In this document: positions 25,442 to 33,046 of the stretch, one piece after another | How positions within the stretch are numbered: position 1 is the stretch's first letter | Layout: every line of letters begins with the position of its first letter | Notes under the pieces: model-generated | What the model was told of the DNA's origin: nothing | Databases searched by the model: none | The model's input: the letters and a program-made list of their open reading frames with translations, nothing else | Assembly: GCF_003697785.1 (NCBI RefSeq) | Contig: NZ_QOKZ01000015.1 | Span: 1 to 43,974, forward strand | Direction: 5' to 3' | DNA length: 43,974 nucleotides | From: Paracoccus alkanivorans | GTDB lineage: Bacteria > Pseudomonadota > Alphaproteobacteria > Rhodobacterales > Rhodobacteraceae | Position numbers and translations under genes: made by a program

Positions 25442-26526
25442 GCCGCCACCCCGGCCAGCGACAGGTCGCCGTCCTGCAGAAGCTCGTTCATCTCGGCCCG
25501 GTCCAGGCCCGACAGGCCCATCGCCTCGATCGTGCGCGGCCCGTGGCGCAGGTCCTTCCCGGTCACGGCAGAGGCCAGCGCCAGCAGCCCCTTGGCCACC
25601 GGCACATCGACCCCGGCCCAATCGGCGACCGAGACAAGCAGAGCAAGCCCATAGGCGATATCCTCGCTCATGTAGCGGTGATCGCCGAGATTCAGCTTTT
25701 CATGCCAGTCGCCGGACCCCACCAGCTTGTCATGGGCAAGATTGCCATACATCCACTGGTCGGTCTCGTAATGATCGCGCAGGGGGAAATGCAGGGCGGT
25801 ATATCCAAGCGCCTCGCGCAGGGCGATGCGTTCCCCGTCCAGCGCATCATGGACCCGGCGGATCGATGGCTGCGTGCCCTCGTTATGGATGTCCCACCGG
25901 TCGAAATGCTCGATCGGTCCGGCATTCATCAGGATCAGCGGCGGATGGATGATCGGCCCGGCATTCATCAGCGCGCCGGACAACGCGTCCTCGGCCCGCT
26001 CGATCACGCCGGGAAAGGCGCGTCCGATGATGTCCAGTGCGTGATCGGTCAGCCTTGCGGGAAAGACGCCGGTCGGCAGGCGCGAGGCGCGGGTGGTGAT
26101 GCGCACCGCATCCGGCCCCTGCTTGCGGGCAAGCCACGGCAATGTGCCGGTTTCGGCCAGCGCGATATCGGCGCCGCAACCGGCATCGCGCAGGATCTGC
26201 GCCATGCGCAGGCTGCCGAAACTGCCGGGGGCAAGGAAGATCACCTGCCCGTCCCGCAGATGGGGCGCAAGGCTGCGGGCAATATCCTCCTGCGAGAATG
26301 CCGGAGTGGGGATAAAGATCAGCTCGGCCCCGTCCAGCGCCGCTGCCAGATCATCGGTCGCCCGGGCGGGAATCTCGCGGCTGCCCTTGTGGTCGATCAG
26401 GGTCAGCGCCGTTGCGCCGGACTGCGGCCCGTTGCGCCGCCACCAGCCGACCTGATGCCCGGCCTCGGCAAAATCCGCCACGGCGGCAAAACAGCCGTTT
26501 CCTCCGCCTATCACTGCTATCTTCAT
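25438..26526 (-). CDS. NAD/NADP octopine/nopaline dehydrogenase family protein
   Basis: Family members reductively condense an amino acid with a 2-oxoacid or run the reverse. About 362 residues. N-terminal Rossmann motif MKIAVIGGGNGCFAAVADFAEAGH; the C-terminal opine-dehydrogenase domain has GALMNAGPIIHPPLILMNAGPIEHFDRWDIHNEGT, with candidate catalytic His, and DHYETDQWMYGNLAHDKLV. Start at the ATG at 26526 after AGGAGG. It heads the operon that also carries the hydroxyacyl-CoA dehydrogenase and TRAP system 1, downstream of an AT-rich promoter region with the shared motif. No obvious amino-acid substrate is suggested by the neighbours. Confidence 0.85.
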   Translation of the reverse strand: MKIAVIGGGNGCFAAVADFAEAGHQVGWWRRNGPQSGATALTLIDHKGSREIPARATDDLAAALDGAELIFIPTPAFSQEDIARSLAPHLRDGQVIFLAPGSFGSLRMAQILRDAGCGADIALAETGTLPWLARKQGPDAVRITTRASRLPTGVFPARLTDHALDIIGRAFPGVIERAEDALSGALMNAGPIIHPPLILMNAGPIEHFDRWDIHNEGTQPSIRRVHDALDGERIALREALGYTALHFPLRDHYETDQWMYGNLAHDKLVGSGDWHEKLNLGDHRYMSEDIAYGLALLVSVADWAGVDVPVAKGLLALASAVTGKDLRHGPRTIEAMGLSGLDRAEMNELLQDGDLSLAGVAA

Positions 26527-26613
26527 CGTTCCTCCTGTTCATCGATGCCGTTGCGAATAGATTGATGAAAATGAGCAGATGCCGCGCCTTGCTATAATAT
26601 TATTTCAAATTTG

Positions 26614-26634
26614 TAAATATGCATTTGCACATAT
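26614..26634. promoter_or_regulatory. Candidate MarR operator in the opine-dehydrogenase operon promoter
   Basis: TAAATATGCATTTGCA (26614-26629) is the exact 16-bp inverse of TGCAAATGCATATTTA at 39132-39147. Here it is also part of the inverted repeat ATATG-N8-CATAT (26617-26634). The region around it (26590-26640) is strongly AT-rich. The shared 16-mer is seen; MarR binding is inferred. Confidence 0.6.
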
Positions 26635-26684
26635 AAGCGTGGCCCGGCTCATTTCGCGGATTGCTCTTATAGGCTTCCCGCACA

Positions 26685-26785
26685 CTTCTTCTTCTTTGTC
26701 CAAATTCCTCGGGGTTGCCGGTTGGTGCGCCACTGGTTCGAGAACCAGCCGGCGACGGGGTGGAACCCCGGCCGTCGCGGGACGC
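26685..26785 (-). repeat. Dispersed palindromic intergenic element, copy 4 (long form)
   Basis: On the minus strand GCGTCCCGCGACGGCCGGGG ... GGTTCTCGAACCAGTGGCGC ... CGAGGAATTTGGACAAAGAAGAAG. Lies between the SDR gene and the opine-dehydrogenase operon, both on the minus strand. Confidence 0.75.
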
Positions 26786-26801
26786 AATCCCGTCCGCGCG
26801 C

Positions 26802-27521
26802 CTAGATCGGCACCCCGCCGATACTGGCGCCGCCGCAGACATAAAGCGTCTGGCCGGTAACGAACCCGGCCTCGGGCTCGGCAAAGAACATGAAGGCGCG
26901 GGTGATATCCCCGACCGTGCCAAGCCGTCCGACCGGCAGGCGCGTGGCAAGGTCGCTCTCGGCATCGCTGCCTTTCGGGACGACGCCCCAGAAATTGTCG
27001 GTCAGCACCGGGCCGGGGGCGACGACATTCACGGTGATCCCGTGCGGGGCGAGTTCCAGCGCCCATGTCCGGGCCATGCCGATCATGCCCGCCTTGCTGG
27101 CCGAATAGGCAGTCCGCGTCTTCGCCCCGAGCGCCGCGCGCGAGGCGTTGAACAGCACCCGCCCGAAACGCCGCTCCTTCATGGCGGGCAGGAAGGCCTG
27201 CAGCAATTGCAGCGCCGCGCCAAGGTGAAGCTGGGTGAGGGTCTGCATCTCCTCGACGCGGGCATCCTCGACAAGGTTGGGCAGGATGATCCCGGCATTA
27301 TGGACCAGATGCGTCACCTGGTGCCGTGCGGCGATATCGGCGGCGGCTTGGGCCACGGCCTGCGGATCGGTCAGGTCGGCGGTGATCTCCTCGATCCCCC
27401 CGGCGCCGGATCGATGCCGCGCGAGAGAGACCACATGCCAGCCCCGCCCCCGCATCGCCTGCGCCAGATCGGCGCCGATGCCCTTGTTTCCGCCGGTGAT
27501 GACGGCGGTGTAACCGCTCAT
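26802..27521 (-). CDS. Short-chain dehydrogenase/reductase
   Basis: About 239 residues, classical SDR. TGGNKGIGADLAQAM is the cofactor loop; VHNAGI is the NNAG-like motif; Ser and the YxxxK pair are present in NASRAALGAKTRTAYSASKAG; VNVVAPGPVLTDNFW follows. All catalytic residues are intact. The ATG at 27521 lies four bases after the isatin-hydrolase-like gene, which points to co-transcription. In the proposed indole-acetate route it could oxidise or reduce a hydroxy intermediate such as dioxindole; this is inference. Confidence 0.9.
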   Translation of the reverse strand: MSGYTAVITGGNKGIGADLAQAMRGRGWHVVSLARHRSGAGGIEEITADLTDPQAVAQAAADIAARHQVTHLVHNAGIILPNLVEDARVEEMQTLTQLHLGAALQLLQAFLPAMKERRFGRVLFNASRAALGAKTRTAYSASKAGMIGMARTWALELAPHGITVNVVAPGPVLTDNFWGVVPKGSDAESDLATRLPVGRLGTVGDITRAFMFFAEPEAGFVTGQTLYVCGGASIGGVPI

Positions 27522-27525
27522 CCCC

Positions 27526-28308
27526 TCAGCCCTCCTTCTCGACCAGCGCCAGCACCCGCAGCGGGCTGCCCGAGCCGTTCTCGATCTTGAGCGGCGCGGC
27601 GAGCAGCACCGCCCCGGTCGCGGGCAGCCGGTCGAGATCGCACATGCATTGCAGCCCGTAGCGCCCGGCGCCATGCAGGGTGGCATGGGCCGGGTAGGGC
27701 GGGTCCAGATGCCCGGCCTGACCGGCATCGGTGCCCACTGTCTCGGTTCCGAAGCCGCGGATGTCGCGTTCCTCTACCAAAAAGCGGATCGCCTCGGGCG
27801 AGGGGCCGGGGGAATGCGCGCCGTCCTCGCGCAGGTTCAGATAGGCCGCGCCCTGGCGTTTCGACCAGTCGGTGCGCAGAAAGACCCAGCAATCCGCGGG
27901 GATGCGGCCGTGGAGATCCTCCCATGCTTGAATATGTGCGACTTCCAGGAGCGCGTCCTCGTCCGCTGCGGCCTCGGCGGTGAAATCGATCACCACGACG
28001 GGGCCGACGAAATTGCGCACCGGGATCGAGTCGGTGGCGCCGTCGGGCACGTCGCGGCCGGTGATCCAGTGGCTCGGCGCGTCGAAATGCGTGCCGGTAT
28101 GCTCGTTCATGGTGATCTCGTTCCAGCGCCATGCCGGGCCGCGATGGTCATAGGCGCTGACCTCGGTCTTGCGGAAGGGCGCGCATTGGCCGAATTCCGG
28201 CGGCAGCACCATGACCGGGAAATCCGGGGTCAGGCGGTGGGTGAGGTCGACGATCTCGACCCGGCCCGAGGCGAGCGCGCCGGATAATTGCGCGAGTATG
28301 CCGGTCAT
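27526..28308 (-). CDS. Cyclase-family amidohydrolase, isatin-hydrolase-like
   Basis: Isatin hydrolase opens the lactam ring of isatin to isatinate (2-aminophenylglyoxylate). About 260 residues. The metal-binding motif EHTGTHFDAPSH gives His70, His74, Asp76 and His80. Segments WITGRDVPDGATDSIPV, FLRTDWSKR, HSPGPSPEAIRFL, GTDAGQAGHLDPPYPAH and AAPLKIENGSGSPLRVLALV closely resemble isatin hydrolase of Labrenzia as I recall it, more than kynurenine formamidase. ATG at 28308 after AAAGGAG. Position in a cluster with a Rieske oxygenase, a CoA ligase and an arylpyruvate-type oxidoreductase supports isatin as substrate. Alternatives: kynurenine formamidase or another cyclic-amide hydrolase. Confidence 0.8.
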   Translation of the reverse strand: MTGILAQLSGALASGRVEIVDLTHRLTPDFPVMVLPPEFGQCAPFRKTEVSAYDHRGPAWRWNEITMNEHTGTHFDAPSHWITGRDVPDGATDSIPVRNFVGPVVVIDFTAEAAADEDALLEVAHIQAWEDLHGRIPADCWVFLRTDWSKRQGAAYLNLREDGAHSPGPSPEAIRFLVEERDIRGFGTETVGTDAGQAGHLDPPYPAHATLHGAGRYGLQCMCDLDRLPATGAVLLAAPLKIENGSGSPLRVLALVEKEG

Positions 28309-28356
28309 GGGGTGACTCCTTTGCTGGATCGGTTCAGGTGAGGCGGTCTATGGATT

Positions 28357-28420
28357 GCGTCCCGCGATGGCCGGGGGGCCAGCCCCCCGGCGCCCCCCGA
28401 GGTATTTGGACAAAGAAGAA
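28357..28420 (+). repeat. Dispersed palindromic intergenic element, copy 5 (short form)
   Basis: GCGTCCCGCGATGGCC, then a perfect hairpin CCGGGGGG-CCAG-CCCCCCGG, then CGAGGTATTTGGACAAAGAAGAA. Sits between the isatin-hydrolase-like gene and the DUF35-SDR gene in a 133-bp gap. Confidence 0.8.
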
Positions 28421-28441
28421 ATACAGGTGGTTTCAGGTCTG

Positions 28442-29686
28442 TCATTTCGCCAGTGCCTCGCGGATCGCCAGAGCCGGATCATCGCGCCAGCGGGCATGGA
28501 GATCGCGGGCGATTTCTCCGGCGGTTGCCTCTTCCTGCCCGGCGATCAGGGCCGAGACGATCGCGCGGGCCAGCGCCGATGGCGTCACTTTCGGGGGCGG
28601 CAATTCCTGGTGCCATTCGTCGTCCATCGGCCCGGTATAGAGATTCATCACCCGCACCCCGCTGCCGCGCATATCGGCGCGCATGCCATGCGAGATCGCC
28701 AGCGCGGCGGCGCCCGTGGCCGAGCTCAGGCCAAAGCCCGGTTGCGGCACCAGTGCGCCGATGGGCAGGATATTGACCCATGCGGTCGCGTTGTTCACCC
28801 CGTCCTCGCCCCGCGCGGCCATGGCGCGCCCGAATGTCTGCGCCAGCCGCATCAGACCAAGACAGCCGGTATCGAGTTCCTGCCGCGCGAAGATCGTATC
28901 AGGGCGCGCCAGTGCGCCGCCCGGGCGGATGAAGCGGGCATTGTTGATCAGGATATCGGTCTTGCCGCCGATCCCGGCGGCCAGTTCCCGGACCGAATCG
29001 ATATCGGTCACGTCCAGCGGCATGATGCTGCAATTCCCGATGTCCTCCAGCTCGGAGCGGGCGGGGAAGGGTTTCCACGCCTCGGGCAGGCCCAGGAAGA
29101 CCCGGGAGGCGCCTGCCTTCAGCAAGGCACGGGCGAGGGCGGGGGCTTCGGGCGCTCGGGCGTCGGTGATCAGCACGCGGCGGTGGCGCGGGTCGCAGGA
29201 CAGGGCGCGCAGGGCTGGATCGTCTTGCATATGGGGGACCTCCTTGAGGGGCAGGGCGAGCAGGATCGCCTGCCCGGCGGCGTCGATCCGGTTGATCACC
29301 CGCACCCGGTCATCGCCCGAGACATCGCCATGCAACCGGCAGATCAGCGACGGCCCGGCATCCAGCAGCACGGTGCCGATGCGGATCGGCAGGCGGTCGC
29401 GGAAATGCGTATCGGGCGTGGCGCGGATCGCGGTTTCGGCGACCAGCTGGCCCATCGGGTCGGTATCGCGCCATTGCAGCGCCCCGGACAGGCAGGCGCG
29501 GCACAGGTCGCGGGGCGGATACTGGATGCGCCCGCAATCGGCGCAATGTTGCAGCGCGAAGCGGCCCTCGGCGGCCATGACGGCAAGCGCGGTCGCGGCG
29601 CGGGACCGGGTTCCGGGCGGCGAGACCGGCACCCGCGTGCGCTTGAGCGGGTTCTTTTTCGGCGGTGGTTGCAGGGGTTCGGTCAT
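28442..29686 (-). CDS. DUF35 zinc-ribbon/OB-fold protein fused to a degenerate SDR domain
   Basis: About 414 residues. A rubredoxin-like zinc ribbon (Cys48, Cys51, Cys62, Cys65 in HCADCGRIQYPPRDLCRAC) is followed by an OB-fold to about residue 155, the DUF35 layout that binds acyl-CoA next to thiolase-like partners. From about 165 an SDR-like domain follows (RRVLITDARAPEAPALARALL, TDILINNARF). Its glycine-rich cofactor loop is missing and the usual YxxxK catalytic pair is replaced (GFGLSSATGAAALA), so it is probably not an active dehydrogenase. The ATG overlaps the stop of the thiolase-like gene (ATGA). A partner of the thiolase-like protein is the likely role. Confidence 0.85.
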   Translation of the reverse strand: MTEPLQPPPKKNPLKRTRVPVSPPGTRSRAATALAVMAAEGRFALQHCADCGRIQYPPRDLCRACLSGALQWRDTDPMGQLVAETAIRATPDTHFRDRLPIRIGTVLLDAGPSLICRLHGDVSGDDRVRVINRIDAAGQAILLALPLKEVPHMQDDPALRALSCDPRHRRVLITDARAPEAPALARALLKAGASRVFLGLPEAWKPFPARSELEDIGNCSIMPLDVTDIDSVRELAAGIGGKTDILINNARFIRPGGALARPDTIFARQELDTGCLGLMRLAQTFGRAMAARGEDGVNNATAWVNILPIGALVPQPGFGLSSATGAAALAISHGMRADMRGSGVRVMNLYTGPMDDEWHQELPPPKVTPSALARAIVSALIAGQEEATAGEIARDLHARWRDDPALAIREALAK

Positions 29687-30855
29687 GCGCTTTCCCCTTC
29701 GATGATTGCGGCGGCGGAGCAGATGCCGCGGTCGTAATTGACCATGCCGAAACCCGAGACTAGCGCCCTTGCCGCCTTTGCCACCTGTGTCGGCCCTGCG
29801 GTTGCGGTGACCTGGCGGATCGCCTCGGTCAGGCCAAGGAAACCGCCCGCCGCCCCGGCCTGTCCGGCGGAAAGCTGCCCGCCGGAACTGTTATGCGGGA
29901 AATCCCCGTCTATCGTCATGTCGCGGGAGGCGAGAAAGCGCGCGCCCTCGCCCTTGGAGCAGAAGCCCAGATCCTCGGCCTGCATGGCGCAGATCACCGG
30001 GTAGTCGTCATAGGTCTGGAGCAGGTCGATATCCCCCGGCCCGATCCCGGCGGTGTCCCACATGCCCGGCGCGTCCCCGGCCCAGCCTCCGCGATACTGG
30101 GCGGGATCGTCGGGAAAGGCGTTGTGACGCTCGATCGTGGCGCGGATGCGGGCATGGGGCAGGCGCAGCGAACGGGCGCGGTCCTCGGACATGACCAGGA
30201 AGGCCTCGGCCCCGGCGCAGGGCATGACGCAGTCGAACAGGCAGAGCGGGTCCGAGATCATCCGCGCCCCAAGGTAATCGTCAAGGCCGAGCGCGCCGCG
30301 CAGCAATGCCTGCGGGTTGCGGCGGGCATTGGCGCGTTGGGCAGTGGCAATCCGGCCGAAATCCTCGCGCGTGGCTCCGAATTTCCGCATGTAGTGATCG
30401 GTCAGCAGGGCAAAGACCGCGTTCGGCCCGCCCGCCCCATAGGGATAGCTGGCATCCATCGCGAAACGGCTGAAGGATTGCAGCAGCCGGCGGAAACTGT
30501 CGATCTCGTTGGCGTCCCCGGCGATGCAGGCGACGATGCCGGCCTCGCCCGTCTGCACGGCGCGGGCGGCGCGGCGCAGGGCGACCACGCCGCAGGCGCC
30601 GCCGACCGTCACGGTTTCCAGCCAGCGCAACTCGAGGCCGAGATGATCGGCCAGACCCGGCGCGGTGTCGGGAAACAGGGTGAAGGAGGATACCGTCAGC
30701 CCGTCGATATCGCGCGGTGTCAGCCCCGCCGCCTTCAGCGAGCCGCGAAGGGCGGAACCCAGCCAGTATTGCGCCGGATGCGGGGAGAACCGCGTATAGG
30801 GCGCGGTAAAGGGCGCGGTGACGACCACGCCGTCATATGGGGCGGGGGCGGTCAT
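29683..30855 (-). CDS. Thiolase-like protein (SCP2/Ltp2-type)
   Basis: About 390 residues of the thiolase fold. The N-terminal nucleophile region reads VTVGGACGVVALRRA (Cys88). A thiolase-like ED.GFC.KGEG segment is present (AEDLGFCSKGEGARFL). The C-terminal NSSGGQLSAGQAGAAGG lacks the His of the classical GHPxG motif, and the end reads SGFGMVNYDRGICSAAAII. This resembles lipid-transfer-protein thiolases, some of which (Ltp2 with DUF35) act as retro-aldolases on tertiary beta-hydroxyacyl-CoAs in steroid side-chain loss. It is translationally coupled on both sides, to the CoA ligase and to the DUF35 protein. Predicted role: cleavage of dioxindole-3-acetyl-CoA to isatin and acetyl-CoA (inference). 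Confidence 0.85.
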   Translation of the reverse strand: MTAPAPYDGVVVTAPFTAPYTRFSPHPAQYWLGSALRGSLKAAGLTPRDIDGLTVSSFTLFPDTAPGLADHLGLELRWLETVTVGGACGVVALRRAARAVQTGEAGIVACIAGDANEIDSFRRLLQSFSRFAMDASYPYGAGGPNAVFALLTDHYMRKFGATREDFGRIATAQRANARRNPQALLRGALGLDDYLGARMISDPLCLFDCVMPCAGAEAFLVMSEDRARSLRLPHARIRATIERHNAFPDDPAQYRGGWAGDAPGMWDTAGIGPGDIDLLQTYDDYPVICAMQAEDLGFCSKGEGARFLASRDMTIDGDFPHNSSGGQLSAGQAGAAGGFLGLTEAIRQVTATAGPTQVAKAARALVSGFGMVNYDRGICSAAAIIEGESA

Positions 30856-32582
30856 GCCCGCCTCTTTTTCAGATGTCGCAGGTCATGGGTTCCCGGTTGT
30901 CCGACCAGTGCGGCGGCGCGGGTTTTCAGCTCGGCCCGTTGCAGCTTGTTGGTCGCGGTCAGCGGCAGGGCGTCGGTCAGCGCGACATAGCCGGGCATCT
31001 TGTAATAGGCCATGCGCTCCAGCGCCCATGCGGCGAGGTCTTCCGGTGCGATTTCGTCGCGGGGGACGATCAGCGCAAAGACCTCGTCGCCGCGCAGCTC
31101 GTCGGGGACGGCGGCAATCCCGACCGAGGCGATGGCCGGGTGGCGGGCAAGGATCGATTCGACCTCGACCGCGGCGATATTCTCGCCCGAGCGGCGGATG
31201 ACGTTCTTCTTGCGGTCGACGAAATGGATCTGCCCGTCCGGGGCGCGGCGGACGATGTCGCCGGTATGGAACCAGCCGCCTTCCCATGCCTCGGCGGTGG
31301 CGGCGGGATCGAGCAGGTATTCGCGGAAGAAACCCAGATGCGGGTCGGAACCGGCGGCCCGGACCAGCAATTCGCCCTGTTCGGCGGGGTTGCCGTCCTC
31401 GCCCTCGATTCGCATTTCCATTGCCGGGCCCGGCTGACCGAGCGCGCTTTCGCCCACAAGGCGCGGGGTCTGGCTGGCGGCGATGACTGCGCCCGCGCCG
31501 GTCTCGGTCATCGCCCATGCCTCGATCAGCGGAAAGCCGAAGCGCTCCTCGAATGGCCCGTGCAGTTTGGGATCGACCCCGGCGCCAAAGCCGAAGCGGA
31601 CGGAATGGCTGCGATCCAGAGGGCTTTCCGGCAGTCCCATCAGGATCGAGGGCATGACGCCAAGGTAATGCAGGCAGGTCGCGCCGCTATCTTTGACCGA
31701 TTGCCACCAGCTGCGCGGATGGAAACGGTCCAGCGCGATCAGGCAGCCGCCTACCGCGATCATCGCCATGAAGGAATAGGCCATGGCGTTCATGTGAAAG
31801 ATCGGCAGCGGGGTCAGCATCCGCTCGCCTTCGGTGGACAATGCGCATAACCCGCCCTCTTGCGCATACCACTGGCCCGCCCGCAGGAAATATTCATTCG
31901 CCAGCACGCAGCCCTTGGGCTTGCCGGTGCTGCCCGAGGTGAACAGCACCGCCGCCTCGTGGGCGCGGCCGGGGATGTCGTCGAAGACCGGGCCCGAGGT
32001 CAGCGGCGCGATGGCCTCGCCCGGCGCATGGACCGGCACGCCGGGGATGGCGGCGCGCAGATTGGCATGGCGGGATTCTATCGCGATGATCAGCGCCGGG
32101 CGGGTCAGGTTGGCCATATGTTCCAGCTCGGCGGCGCGCAGATCGGGGTTGATCGGCACGACGGACAGGCCCAGCCCGTTAGCGGCCAGCCAATACAGGA
32201 AGAAATCCGGGCGGTTTTCCAGAAGCAGCATCAGCCGCATGCCCCGGACCGCCCCGGCGGCCTGCAGGGCCTCGCGGATCGCCTGAACCCGGATTGCGGC
32301 CCCGGCATAGGTCAGCTCGATTGCGTCCCGCGATGGCCGGGGAGCGCTTCGCCCCCCGTCGCCGGCTGGTTCGGGGACCAGTGGCGCACCCGCCGCCGAC
32401 CCCGGAGGATATTTGGATGAAGAAGAAGGGAGCGTGGTCCCGGTGGCGACAACTTTGTTATGGAGCGGGATGCCATAGGCGCGGGCGGTTTCCGGCAGCA
32501 CGCAGAGGAACGGGCGGTCGGGCCAGCGTGTTGCGGCGGTGGCGAAGGCGTCGGCGACGGTATCGGCCTGCATCGGGTTCAT
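30852..32582 (-). CDS. AMP-forming acyl-CoA ligase with an in-frame repeat insertion
   Basis: Activates a carboxylic acid to its CoA ester through an acyl-adenylate. About 576 residues. ATP-binding AAVLFTSGSTGKPKG, IEAWAMTETGAG, GWFHTGDIVRRAPDG, the hinge FVDRKKNVIRRSGENIAAVEVE and the catalytic-lysine region LPLTATNKLQRAEL are intact. Residues about 51-87 (LPSSSSKYPPGSAAGAP ... RPSRDA) are encoded by copy 6 of the dispersed palindromic element, read antisense and without a stop; relatives run directly from ETARAYGIP to ITYAEA-like sequence. Start ATG 32582 overlaps the beta-subunit stop (ATGA). The N-terminal half resembles carnitine/crotonobetaine-CoA ligases, but the context favours an indolic or aromatic acid. 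Confidence 0.88.
   Translation of the reverse strand: MNPMQADTVADAFATAATRWPDRPFLCVLPETARAYGIPLHNKVVATGTTLPSSSSKYPPGSAAGAPLVPEPAGDGGRSAPRPSRDAIELTYAGAAIRVQAIREALQAAGAVRGMRLMLLLENRPDFFLYWLAANGLGLSVVPINPDLRAAELEHMANLTRPALIIAIESRHANLRAAIPGVPVHAPGEAIAPLTSGPVFDDIPGRAHEAAVLFTSGSTGKPKGCVLANEYFLRAGQWYAQEGGLCALSTEGERMLTPLPIFHMNAMAYSFMAMIAVGGCLIALDRFHPRSWWQSVKDSGATCLHYLGVMPSILMGLPESPLDRSHSVRFGFGAGVDPKLHGPFEERFGFPLIEAWAMTETGAGAVIAASQTPRLVGESALGQPGPAMEMRIEGEDGNPAEQGELLVRAAGSDPHLGFFREYLLDPAATAEAWEGGWFHTGDIVRRAPDGQIHFVDRKKNVIRRSGENIAAVEVESILARHPAIASVGIAAVPDELRGDEVFALIVPRDEIAPEDLAAWALERMAYYKMPGYVALTDALPLTATNKLQRAELKTRAAALVGQPGTHDLRHLKKRRA
32323..32430 (+). repeat. Dispersed palindromic element, copy 6, inside the acyl-CoA ligase gene
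   Basis: GCGTCCCGCGATGGCCGGG ... GCCGGCTGGTTCGGGGACCAG ... CGGAGGATATTTGGATGAAGAAGAAGGG, 108 bases, a multiple of three. It lies within a coding sequence on the opposite strand and keeps the frame open. The only intragenic copy of the eight. Confidence 0.85.
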
Positions 32583-33046
32583 GGCAGCAACTGGATATTG
32601 CCGAAGGCGGCGTCGCAGTTCAGGATATCGACCCGCTTCCCGGCGATCATGATCCGGTCTTCCACCCGCTTCAGGTGATGGCGCACGGTCAGGGCCAGCA
32701 GCATCTGTTCGTCCAGCCGCGTCTCGATATAGTGCATCTGCGTGACCACCCGCGCCTCGTCATCCGAGATCTCTTCGATGCGGGGGCGGTTCAGCACATG
32801 GTGACAGCGGCTTTTCGGTTTCTGGCTGAAGGTGCGCGCGCCATGCAGCCGCTCGACCCGCAGGCGTAGCATGAAATTGTCCTCGTAGAGCAGCGAGGTC
32901 TCGTTGATCGGGTCCTGCTGGTTCCAGTTCAGCGGCATCCAGTAGATGGCGTCGGGCAGCCACAACTCCAGCCAGTCGTGATACTGGCCCTGGTCCAGCA
33001 TCCATGCCTCGTCATGAACGAAATCGGTGATTTCCCCGGGTTTCAT
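32579..33046 (-). CDS. Aromatic-ring-hydroxylating dioxygenase small (beta) subunit
   Basis: About 155 residues, NTF2/SnoaL-like fold of Rieske oxygenase beta subunits. DEAWMLDQGQYHDWLELWLPDAIYWMPL and HHVLNRPRIEE are typical, as is the end VDILNCDAAFGNIQLLP. The ATG at 33046 overlaps the alpha-subunit stop (ATGA); longer upstream forms lie inside the alpha gene. Beta subunits are structural partners of alpha in hexameric oxygenases. Their presence argues against a homotrimeric carnitine-type oxygenase. Confidence 0.92.
   Translation of the reverse strand: MKPGEITDFVHDEAWMLDQGQYHDWLELWLPDAIYWMPLNWNQQDPINETSLLYEDNFMLRLRVERLHGARTFSQKPKSRCHHVLNRPRIEEISDDEARVVTQMHYIETRLDEQMLLALTVRHHLKRVEDRIMIAGKRVDILNCDAAFGNIQLLP

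Noticed and set aside
26605..26801. Possible small gene between the SDR and opine-dehydrogenase genes
   Set aside because: The stretch is repeat copy 4 plus an AT-rich promoter; the open frames there are driven by the repeat.
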